From assembly GCA_032358255.1 (NCBI GenBank), contig JAULBX010028637.1, forward strand, positions 1 to 27,580: a DNA stretch of 27,580 nt, read 5' to 3'. Made by a program: the position numbers and the translations under genes. The notes below the pieces were generated by a model. That model had not been told where the DNA came from, made no database searches, and worked only from the letters and a program-made list of their open reading frames with translations. This DNA comes from Heterotrichella gracilis. Taxonomy: Eukaryota > Sar > Xanthophyceae > Tribonematales > Xanthonemataceae. Below are positions 10,031-19,089 of the stretch, piece after piece. How positions within the stretch are numbered: position 1 is the first letter of the stretch; each line of letters begins with the position of its first letter.

Positions 10031-13000
10031 ATGAGACCTCGTGAAAACAAAGTCACTGGGTGGCGCGCCTGGGTAGAGGACTTCTGTTGCAAGTAAGTGC
10101 CATCCTTGCTAACCAATGCACATGCCTCAGGGATTGCCGCTGATGGCTTGCTCAATGCAGGCCCGCCGTGCCTGAAGCAATCGAGGAAAACACGTCTTTG
10201 CACAAGGACTCAAATGGGTTCAACCCCCTGAGCCGGCCGCTGAGCGACGGTGGCGCTTGGTCCACCGGTTCGTCGCGCTACGACTACGATGCCTCGGCCA
10301 GCGATGGCGACGCGGAGCAGCCATTCCCGACACCACCCCCCATGAGTCGAAACACCAGCCTGGCAGATCGTGATGAGGGTTCTCCTCCGCCGCTTGGTCG
10401 CTGTGAGAGTGGGGAAAAGCCAGCATTCACGCGAAGCCACAGCAGCAGCCTCAGCACGGTGGGTAACGCTTCACTCAGCAGGAGCACGAGTGCTAACGAG
10501 GCGAGCACCAGCGGCAATGCAGGCGCCTCGCCGCCGCTTGGTCGCTGTGATAGCGGGGGAAAGGCGGCTTTCACGCGGAGCCGCAGCAGCAGCCGCGGCA
10601 CGGTGGGCAGTGGGTCACTGAGCAGGAGTGCTAGTGCTGGCGACCCAGGTCAACATGCGAGCACCAGCGGTTATGCAGGGGCTACAAGTGGCTCAAATCA
10701 GCAGCGTGCCAGTGACAGTGAGCTTGGTTCGAGTCCCTGGGGTGGCAGCTTCAAGCGGGCCCTAAGCGGGGGTCGGGCGGGCAGTGTGACCACTGGAGCC
10801 ATGGCTGTTGGTGGGGAGGTACGTGCTGACATATGCATGCACCCCTGATGGTTTGAGCTTTGCTAGTTGCTCTCTGTAGCCGGTCAACAAGTGGTTCACT
10901 CTTCCATGTAGCTTGCCAGTGGTTTGATGTCAATCGGGGAAAATGTTGCCACAGACGTCTGTGTTGCTGTGCAGATGTTTGACAGCGCTGAGCGGGATGT
11001 CGCAATGGGCAAGCTACTCTCTACCTATCACAAGAGCAACTCGAAACGCAGGTGAGATTTTTGGTCAGAACCTGGGCTCAACCTCTCATTGTATTAGGTA
11101 AACGGCGTGGAGAGTAGATATCCAGCTGTTCATACACTGAAACCAAAACCCTAAACCCTAAGCCCTACGCCAGAACCCTTTGGTGGGTAGGCCTTTCATG
11201 CACTAAGTGTGGGGGTCTCCAATGGGCCTTCTACCCTGAAACCATGACCCTAAACTCTACGTATAAATCCTAAAACATAACCCTGTGGCGCGTAGGTCTT
11301 TCATGCGCAAGGTGGCGGGGTCCCCCATGAGCCTGAAACAGATGCTGAGGAGCTTCAACCACACAGAGAAGACAGTGTTCTTCCATCCCAACTCCAAGTT
11401 CAGGCAGGTGGAACAGAGTGTATTATGTAGGATTTAGTGTTCAGGCAGGTGGAACAGTGTGCGCATGATGTAGGGTTTAGGGTTCAGGCAGGTGAAGCCC
11501 ACACATGGCACATGGCATCGGCACTGGAACCATGCACATAGACTGTAAACATCCACATGTGCTGTTTCACACCATTTCATGCACCACCCTTGTCTTGATG
11601 TTGCCCCCACCTGTGAGACTAGTCAACTGCGAGCTCCTGCCAGCGTCATTTTCATCAACCCTAGATGTTGAAACTAAACCCTAGCAACGTGCATCTTGCA
11701 GGGACTGCTGGGAGTCTCTGTTCATGCTGTGCATCACCTACAACTGGATTGATTTATTAATATATTTAATTTAATTTGTGTATGTATGGCAGGGATTGCT
11801 GGGAGTCTCTGCTCATGTTGTGCATTACCTACCACTGCATTGTGGCGCCTGCGCGCGTGGTGTTTGGGGACAATCAGCCAGGCCCATTCTTTGGGATGGA
11901 GCTGGTCATTGCCCTGCTCAACATGATGGATATAGTCCTCAACCTCAACACAGGTGCGTTACAATTAATAAATAACATACATGCACATCTCAACCACATT
12001 TAGTCTAGCGGGTACGTACAGACGTGAAAAAACCAGGTATTTTGGTTTCATTGGATAAATAGCAAATTTACATTATCCAACTCATTACGCACCGTGTCAT
12101 CGCTCAGTGGCAGCGGCGTGCAGCACTTGCTACCCACCTGGGGCGCGGAAACAAAGCAACAGTCAAAATAAGTACAATATAAAAAAAACGACAAATATGT
12201 ACGGAAAAAATACAACAAAATTCAATTAACTTTTTAGGTATTCAATCTGGCACGCAGGGTACATCTACCTGGGGGCAGTTGAGATGCGGCGCAGCAGGGC
12301 CAGGTGGCGCTACCTGAAGCACCACGCACACATAGACCTGCTGGCATCCCTCCCATATGACCTCCTGTCACTGGCGGTGGACCACGAAAGTGATGCGGCC
12401 ATCTTGCTGAGGCTGCCCCGCCTGCTGGGGTTGCTCACATGGCCCAGATTGTTCCGATACTTTGCCAGGTGCGGGGGAGGTCCTGGCGGCAGCGCTGGTG
12501 ATCCTGTAATCTCAACGCGTGGATGCTGACATGCTGGTTTTGCAATACGGGCGCACAGCCAAAGAAATGGAAACGGGGATGAAAAAGGGGAAAAGGGAGG
12601 TTTGTTTGTGCCTTTATAGGCTTGTTGGTTACGTGGCCCAGGCTATTCTGCTACTTTGCAAGGTGCGAGGGAGGTCGTGGCGGCATTGATCAGTGGGCTC
12701 AGTGTCAATTCACTGAATTGAGCATGCTGGTGTAGGATTGGATTTAATTGAAAAGCTTTCTATCAAAGAGAGTATCAAAACAAAGAAATGTGATAGTAAA
12801 TCTTGTCTCCTCAATAAACATACGCTAGTTGCAGGCCTTCATGCATGTAAACATGCATGGCGCTCACTACGTTCTGACATGGCGCACAGGTTTGAGGACA
12901 ACATGCACATCAACACCTACCTGCTCCAGGCCCTCAAGGTGCAGCTGCAGTTCTACATGCTCTGCCACCTCTTCTCATGGCTTTTTCTCCTGGTAGCCTA

Positions 13001-15923
13001 CCTAGAATCATCCCTGGGACTGCTCCTGCCACATGGACCAGTTGACTGGATGTCCCGCCCCGCATTCCGCCCAACCACGTGCAACGACTCAAAAGTCTTC
13101 GATTTCCGGTTTGCCAAGGGGAGTGAGCAGCCGCAAAACTACAGTGTTGTCATACGCAGCTTCATCACAGGGACCGACCCATCCACGGGCCTCCCCGGGA
13201 GGTGTTTGCTACCTCCCCTGCATCGCACCGATGGGGGTGGTGGTGAGGGGCAAACTGCGTTCCCTGGGCAGGAGCGCAGCCTTTTCCTGCTGTCTAGGTA
13301 ATTGCAGGGCGCATCTTGGACAGGGGGGTGCACGCCCTTGTCTTTGCTATCTCCCTGCTAAACCATTTGAGCGTATTAAAAAACAAGTATAATAAATTTT
13401 AGCCAAACATCGTAGATGCGTTATTTATCTCCATTTTCTAACACACATATTTAAAATCCACATTGCCAATAAAATGGTAATCTTCCATTTTTACCTATGT
13501 CCAGATATGAGCAGTATGTCTACACAGCCTTCAGATCAACGAGCGTTTATACCAAAACATTTCTAGTAAAAGATGTATATATTTCTTATTGTTTCCCGTT
13601 CAGGTTTGAGCAGTACGTCTACGCGGCCTTCAAATCAACCAGCGTGTCGATCGCGATAGGCTACGGCCAGGACTCCCCCGGGACCCTGCTTGAGATCTGG
13701 GTGATGCTGGTGGCAATAGTGCTGCAGGGCTTTGTGCGCGCCTGGCAGTCTGCGCTGGTGATCACCATGCTGCAGCGGGTGGATCAAGCGGGGCTGCAGT
13801 TTGAGGACAGGCTGCGCAGCTGGAAGGTAGGGGATAGATGCGCAGATTTTTGGGTTGCATACACATGTGCATTTTGATGAGGAATGAAAGATTGTTTTCA
13901 GGCTTTTTAGGCAATTTCTTGCTATGCTGGTAGCAACTGCAGAAACTGTTGCTCAATGCCAGAGTGTGTCGCATGGCAACAAAGCTTTATCGCACCCATG
14001 TCCCTTGCCCCCAATCCCCGCCTACCTTTCCACCTCCCAAAGGTCATCATAAACCCCCCTTCACCCCCCTGCCACCTCCTGCAGACCTTCTTGCGCAGCC
14101 GCCGCGGTGCAAAGATGGATGTGCAGCTGGAGCAGCGCTACATCAACGTCATGTACCTCAAGTTTGAGAACAAGAAGGTATACTTGAACAGTTTATCCCC
14201 AGCTGCAGCTGACGTCTCCTGCTGCTTGGGTATATCACGCACCAGTTTTCACAGGGGCTTGCATTAGAACCAGTCATGTCGGGTTTAAACTTCTACAATC
14301 ATGTCCTCCATGATAGGGGACACAATGCCAATGTCTTGTGCCTCTTCAAGGATATAAGAAGCGTACAGTAAATGGTCCACCAGTTTATTAATCTGTTTAA
14401 ACAAAAGTAAATCCCTTTTGTTTCATTTCCAGGTGTTTGACGCCGATGTGCTGCTGGCAGAGCTGCCCCCCCCGCTCCAGACAGATGTGCTTATGTGGAA
14501 CGCGCGCCCCCTGCTGCGCTCGGTGCCGCTGCTGCGCATGTGTCGGGCGGTGGTGGTGCGCGCTCTTGTCAGCAGCATGACACGGCTGGTGTACGCACCA
14601 AATGACGCCGTCTTTAGCATGGTGCGCTCAATTTATAGGTGATGATTGAATGAGCGGTGTATTCTCATTTCATCTGCTGTCTGACTCACAGTGATGCAAG
14701 CTAGAATAGTATTATTACAATTAATTACATGTATTATTGTGATGCAGGGATGATTGCTGGTTTACGCCGTGCCCTAAGCCCCAAACCCTACACACTCCAT
14801 ACTCCCACAGAGTTGCATTTCCAATTCACTTGCTGTGACGCCAGCGCTGCATGAGCGGCTGACTTCACGTCATAATCCATGCTTCATCTGAATCAGACAC
14901 CAAGTCTTGCAGGGTGAGCCAGTTGATGAGATGTACTTCATCGCCAGTGGTCGCGTGGTGCTGCTGAGCTGGAAGCGGGAGGTGGTGAGGAACCTGGTCA
15001 AGGGGTCGCACTTTGGGGAGTTCCCTGCTATGGTAGGCCTTGCAATGCAATGATCCTGATGTAAAACGACCTCAAATGATCTGCAATGACCCTGATTCCC
15101 AGCAATGCAATGCTAGTCTGAGAGGTTGCGCTTTTACTGATACATGCATCGCACCGGTATTATACTTTCTCCTGAGTACCCTTACACAAGCAGCACTGCA
15201 TTTATATCAATTGAAATTGGCAAGCAATGCTTCACTTGTGTATGGCGTGGTCTGATGCTTCATCATCGCCCGGATCATGAATGGATTGTGTGTTCTTGTG
15301 CAGGGTATCACCAAAGCAGTTCGCACCGTTACAGCAGTGGCAGCCACAGTGGTGGAGCTGTACTGCCTGCCACGCACCAAGTTCCAGCAGGTGCGCAATT
15401 GCTCACACCGAGGGGGAGCTGCTCATGATCACACCGCAGGGGGTGATGATGATATGCTGATGGCAATTGTCGGACACCGGTGTTACCTTAAAAGTTTGTT
15501 GAACTTTACAATAAACAACAAATTTGTAAACAATTACAAGGGAGGCACCAAGCCAACTCCCGTATGCAATACTGTAGATGCCAAATTTGAGATGGGAAAA
15601 CAACAATTGTGCACGCTAAACAGTCCTGATATAACTCATGCAATAATCATAGTATGCATAACATGCAGTGAAAAACATGGACCAAAGCCGCAGGCGTTCT
15701 CCATGGTGGCAGACCCATGCGCGCTGAGCTGGCTCTCCAACTGAGCCCTAGGGTTTTTGCTGTGCCACAGGTTGCTGCTGTGTACCCCGAGATAGATGCC
15801 CTTATGCAGATGGTCTCAGACTTCCGCACCACCCTCTCCCAAGGCGCTGACACTGACTCTGAGAGCGAGTGGGCTGTCAGGACAACGGAAACCGACGTCA
15901 TTGACGATGATTGGTACACCTAG
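10031..15923 (+). CDS. HCN/CNG-like voltage-sensor cation channel with cyclic-nucleotide-binding domain
   Basis: Six-helix cation channel subunit. Exons 10031-10092, 10161-10818, 10912-11051, 11296-11403, 11793-11953, 12258-12468, 12890-13201, 13604-13826, 14085-14177, 14433-14621, 14913-15032, 15304-15390, 15771-15923; 838 aa, phases close. N-terminus to about 320 is Ser/Gly-rich and cytosolic, with a 48-residue repeat. S1 324-348, S2 354-376, S3 about 395-413, S4 about 421-445 with spaced arginines, S5 456-485, selectivity filter IGYGQ (GYG 570-572), S6 577-606. A C-linker follows, then a CNBD at 720-788 with EPVDEMYFIASG, the phosphate-binding cassette GSHFGE and the usual RT (VRTV). The acidic tail ends DDDWYT. 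The pore resembles animal HCN (C-I-G-Y-G followed by a non-acidic residue), suggesting mixed K+/Na+ conduction. Exon 4 seems to use a GC donor. The exon 7 donor is ambiguous: 13202 is preferred over a later in-frame GTAATT at about 13299. Confidence 0.9.
10381..10671 (+). repeat. 48-codon tandem repeat in the channel N-terminus
   Basis: Two consecutive units 144 nt apart encode versions of PPLGRC-(E/D)SG-(E/G)K, then AFTRS, a Ser-rich run, SLSRS and ASTSG-(N/Y)-AGA. The repeat is coding and in frame, lies before S1, and carries many Ser and RS-type potential phosphorylation sites. It is a recent internal duplication with moderate divergence. Confidence 0.85.
11141..11160. repeat. Interstitial telomere-like motif (CCCTAAA)2
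   Basis: CCCTAAACCCTAA lies in channel intron 3, about 30 nt before a partial copy of the exon 4 start at 11191. A degraded version (ACCCTAAACTC) follows near 11246, before the true exon. Confidence 0.9.
11191..11232 (+). repeat. Partial copy of the channel exon 4 start
   Basis: GTAG followed by GCCTTTCATGCACTAAGTG matches the acceptor and start of exon 4 (11292-11312, GTAG then GTCTTTCATGCGCAAGGTG) and continues with a GGGGTCTCCAATGGGCC echo. It has several changes and a shifted frame. Confidence 0.75.
11397..11500 (+). repeat. Three copies of the channel exon 4 donor region
   Basis: TTCAGGCAGGTG occurs at the end of exon 4 and twice more in the next 100 nt (near 11440 and 11485). The later copies are each preceded by a TTTAG-type motif (GGATTTAGTG, then TAGGGTTTAGGG). 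Each copy carries the same possible GC donor (AG|GCAGGT) and a GT three bases further on. Confidence 0.8.
11702..11751 (+). repeat. Copy of the first ~50 nt of channel exon 5
   Basis: This segment with its CTTGCAG acceptor repeats the true exon 5 start at 11793-11842, about 90 nt upstream. Differences fall mostly at third codon positions; the encoded start reads DCWESLFML versus DCWESLLML. The copy then breaks off into AT-rich sequence, so it is an abortive or alternative exon start. Confidence 0.85.
12624..12685 (+). repeat. Copy of the channel exon 6 3' end with donor
   Basis: The segment repeats 12429-12492: GTGGCCCAGG, TACTTTGC, the AAGGTGCG donor and the first GGGAGGTC of the intron. 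It lies within the intron after exon 6. No acceptor is evident immediately upstream, so it is probably a nonfunctional donor copy. Confidence 0.8.
13505..13550 (+). repeat. Copy of the first ~46 nt of channel exon 8 (pore exon)
   Basis: The acceptor and start of the pore exon at 13604 are repeated about 100 nt upstream. The copy encodes YEQYVYTAFRSTSV versus FEQYVYAAFKSTSV. It is cut off before the selectivity filter, so splicing to it would not give a working pore unless it read through. Confidence 0.85.
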
Positions 15924-16208
15924 CTTCCACCTAGAAGCGTGGCTGGGTGCCATGGAATCAGCATGCTGGTTTGCGCTAGTGCTCCCACCATATGCAGTGC
16001 GCAGTCCCCTTCTTTGTCCATCATTTTAGCAGCGCAATTTGCTGCTGTGAAGTTCTGTACCGCATGGCAACCTATCATGCCAGCCAGCATGCTGTTCCAA
16101 TCCTGGCCTCACCGCATTCTGTGCTGGCGCTGGAATTGAGCAACTGGCACCAGTCTCAACATCCACCATCCATTAACTGCTGCCGGCGCCTGGAATAATG
16201 ATGATCCA
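15924..16208. other. Convergent spacer between channel and GPN2 3' ends
   Basis: 285 bp separate the channel TAG from the GPN2 TGA on the opposite strand. I see no gene and no clear TGTAA signal on either strand, so the two 3' UTRs probably overlap. Confidence 0.6.
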
Positions 16209-18609
16209 TCAGCTGCTGTCAGGTCCTTGTACATTCACTTCCTCGTGCTCCAGAATGTCTGGCAAGGGGTCATTCATGTACTTTTCTTGATACTCCCACT
16301 CTGTTCCCTCCTTAGTGAGCCCCGCCCCATAGATGAACTCTGGAGGGTATGGGGTGTGCCCAGCCAGCCCAGAAAACACATAGCCATTGCTCTTGTCTGC
16401 TAAGGCAACCGCTTGCTTCACACTCTCCTTGTCCTCGATTGCAAGGGGGATGAAGTGCAGCAGGCCAAAATCCTCAACGACCTGGAAACAATGCAGCTGT
16501 TAGGTTTCCCTCAACATTGTCCCATTTCCTTCATAGCCACTCGCAACCCCATGAGACCCACAATGCATTTGAAAGGAATCAGATGATTTCAAATCTTGCA
16601 ACAACACCTCTGACAGTATAGTGAGCCCGGTGTTTACCCTCCTGACTGCTCACCACCCACCCACCTCGCACACACCCTAAAAACCCTAATCCCTAAACCC
16701 TAAACACTACTGCACCACCCACCTCGCACAACCCCTCGCTCAGTTTCTGAAACCGCTGCGAGAAGGGCCCAGTCCCCATCGCCTTGACCAGATACGACAG
16801 GTCATGGACCTCTGTGTAAAAGTCCAGGTTGAACTGAAGCTTGCCTGAGGGGGCAAAGGGGGTAGGTAAGCCAAGGGCCACATGGGCTGACCTCCTCCAA
16901 TAGGACCTCAAGTCGCGTGGGACCAATAGGTGGTTCAACCAGTGCCAGGACAGAGCTGCGTGGCGCCGCGTGTGCAAGGCTGACTGCTAATCTGGCTGTG
17001 TTGCTGGAATGCAAGTAGAAGAAAGAAAGACAGAAACAAAACGCCCCCGCACACGGCGGCACACCACAACCAGCAATGTTGGAAAACACAGACAGGCCGG
17101 GCAGCAACCAGTGGAACATGTAACCAAGTAAGTAATCAAAACTAACTAACTAATCAACTTGCCGTAGCTCTCAATGAGGTCCATCTTTGACAGCAGGTTG
17201 ACATGTGGCAGCTCCAGGTGGAGCATGGTGCTCAGGGAGAGCAGCAGGGCAGCGATGTACTTGGCGGGGTCGCTGCAGAGGTGGGAGTCCACCAGATGCA
17301 TGGCCACCAGCCTGCACAGCCCATGAACTTAAACAACAAAGCAACAGATACACCATGAATCAAATAACAAGTTTACTCAACTGCTCAACACAATAGACAA
17401 ACGAAAATTTCCTCAAAGGAAAGTATCAGGTGATAGGAAATTGCAGGGCAGATTCCTACTCAATTGCTCAACATGCATATGGCTGGAGTGGAGCAATGCA
17501 GGGCAAGGGGTGCATTTGAGTACGAAGGCGTACACTACCTGACGTGCAGCTCATTCCCGATAAAGTTGATGATGTTCTTCAGGTTCTCGTGCAGGGTGAA
17601 GAGCTCCACCTGGCCCGGGGTGTCAAACAGCAGGTAGCAGTTGTCTGCAGGGGGCAAGTACCGGCGTTGGGCTTGGAAGCTTTTCTTTTTTATGCAACTG
17701 GCCTTGTCGATTGGGTTGTATTGGACCACATACAAGGAAGGCCAGTTTACTGTAGGCCACCTTCACATCACAATGTACTAGGGTTCTACGTTGCGTCTGG
17801 GTTTTAGGGTTTAGAATTCTACCTTACGCTCTGGGTTCTAGGGTTCTTTTCACACCCTTGCGCAACAGCACCATGGGTGCGTACCTTGGATGAGCGGTTC
17901 CAGGTTCCAGGTTCAGTGTTTAGGGTTCTACCTTAGCGCCCTAAGTTCTAGGGTATTTGGCACTCTTTTCAAACCCTTGAGCACGGTGGGTTGCCTACCT
18001 TGGATGAGCGGTTCCAGCTTCTCCCGCAGCCTTGGTTCAGCGTTTAAAGTTCTACCTTACGGTCTTACTTTCTAAGGTTTTGACACACCCTTGCATGGTG
18101 GATGCCTACCTTGGATGAGCGGTTCCAGCTTCTCCCTCAGCCAGTCAGTGTTAGTAGCAAGGTAGTCCATACAATAGATGAGGCCCCCGTTGGGCCCCAA
18201 CCCAAGTTCCTTCTGAACCTCCTCCAGGGATATGAGTTCCGCAATGTCCAGTGCGCAGTCGTAGGGCACAGCATCGTTGGCAGGGTCAAGGTTCACCACC
18301 ACCACCTTCCTGCCCAGCATCGACAGGTACTGCTGCATGCCATTGCAGTAGGTGCTCTTGCCACTACCTGCAAGTGCCCAGCTGTTGGTTCAGCACATAT
18401 ACAACAGACAAATACCCCCACACAAGTGTGCTGACAGCTCTCTCAGCTAAAACACACAGCCCTAGTTGGAGAGCAAGGACATGTTTAGCATGCAGCCACG
18501 TTGACAGGTACTCATCGTATGTTATTGAGGAGCACGAGGTGAAGCTCAGAGTGCATAAAGTGTGTGTTTGCGTACCTGGTGGCCCTATCACCAACTGTCC
18601 AAAGGGCAT
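16209..18609 (-). CDS. GPN2: GPN-loop GTPase 2
   Basis: GPN2 is a conserved eukaryotic GTPase of the GPN family, linked to assembly and nuclear import of RNA polymerases. Exons in transcript order: 18609-18576, 18367-18110, 17644-17539, 17311-17163, 16844-16723, 16481-16209; 313 aa, matching the usual ~310. Start ATG gives [12 protein letters not shown]. Motifs: P-loop GPPGSGKS (9-16), NLDPAND (37-43), the family-defining GPN tripeptide (69-71) in GLGPNGG, DTPGQVE (105-111), SKMD (174-177) and FNLDFYTEV, all as in human GPN2. The C-terminal AIEDKESV and EYQEKYM also fit. Intron 4 appears to be GC-AG (exon edge 17163, GCAAGT), because this keeps the conserved [10 protein letters not shown]. 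That intron is mostly two dispersed repeats. Divergent from the M16-like gene. Confidence 0.95.
16671..16735. repeat. Telomere-like CCCTAAA block with duplicated GPN2 exon 5 donor
   Basis: CCCTAA-type units (16677-16705) lie just past the exon 5 donor and read TTTAGGG in sense. The donor sequence CCACCCACCTCGCACA (plus strand) occurs at 16716-16731 and again, slightly changed, about 60 nt away near 16657-16675. Confidence 0.8.
16845..17005 (-). mobile_element. Introner-like repeat R2, copy in GPN2 intron 4
   Basis: The last ~160 nt of this intron, in sense, match the last ~164 nt of TAB2 intron 1 (24892-25055), about three-quarters identical by eye. Shared blocks include AGCAGTCAG, CTTGCACA, GCGGCGCC, TCCTGGCACTG, ACCACCTA, TGAGGTCCT and AGGTCAGCCC. 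In both genes the match ends exactly at the 3' splice site. No ORF of known type. Confidence 0.75.
17009..17116. mobile_element. Dispersed repeat R1, copy 1 (GAAA tract plus ~80-bp core)
   Basis: A short GAAA-rich tract leads into a core with CGCCCCC, CACACGGCGGCA, ACCACAACCAGCAATGTTG and CCGGGCAGCAACCAGTGGAA. The same order is found at 27429-27580. The preceding GGAATGCAAGTA matches GGAATGTAAGTA in the other copy. On the minus strand it reads as a unique core followed by (TTTC)n, like a short retroelement tail, but I see no clear tRNA-type A and B boxes. Confidence 0.75.
17780..18140 (-). repeat. Three tandem units containing the GPN2 exon 2 3' end and donor
   Basis: CTTGGATGAGCGGTTCCAG (plus strand) occurs at 18110 (real exon edge), about 17999 and about 17885. 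Each is preceded by a GTAC or CTAC donor complement and by a related spacer holding TTCTACCTTA and CACCCTTG-type words and, in two units, TTTAGGG. The period is about 110 bp. The two intron copies keep a potential donor (GTAGGC, GTACGC). Confidence 0.85.
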
Positions 18610-19089
18610 CAAGCCCAACTGCTGAGCAGCCTATGTGAAGGGCCTCTGCACTGTAGAGAAGGACTGGCAGTGTTTCGCCAACAGAGTGAGGTTGTTGCAA
18701 GTACGGCGAGGTTGCACACACACCTGCCACTCAGTTTTCAGTAGGGGAACAGTCCGCCTTTGTGTGGAGCAGATGCATGCATGTCAATGCGAATAATGCA
18801 TGCATATGCGCCAACTTGATTCCGGACACACTTTCAAAGTGGGGTGGGTTGAAGCGTGGTATGCACTGGATACGCTCTAAACAACAGTGATGTTTGCAGG
18901 GTAGATGTTTATATACTTGACTGGGCTTCAAAAGCTGGTTACATATTGAGGCACGCCCAAAAGCCTTGTATACATAAATGCGAGTGCATGCAACTGGCAG
19001 GCTGTGAATAAAGCTAAGGGGCAGTAGGTTGCAGATGCCTATGGCATTCATGATGGGCCCAAACGCCACGCCTTTGTAGTAGCTTCCCA
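18610..19089. promoter_or_regulatory. Divergent promoter region, GPN2 (-) and M16-like (+)
   Basis: 480 bp between two start codons on opposite strands. It contains CATGCATG-type palindromes near 18775 and 18798 but no TATA box I would defend. A minus frame of 119 codons is open here (18731-19090); its composition is not protein-like. Confidence 0.5.

Noticed and set aside
8745-11165. TTTAGGG/CCCTAAA repeats as evidence of a chromosome end
   Set aside because: The tracts are only two or three units, occur in both orientations, and sit inside introns of intact genes, so they are interstitial.
13202-13301. Extension of channel exon 7 to a later GTAATT donor
   Set aside because: In frame and not excluded, but the added residues are Gly/Pro/Arg-rich and unlike pore turrets. 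The earlier donor joins directly to the pore exon in phase.
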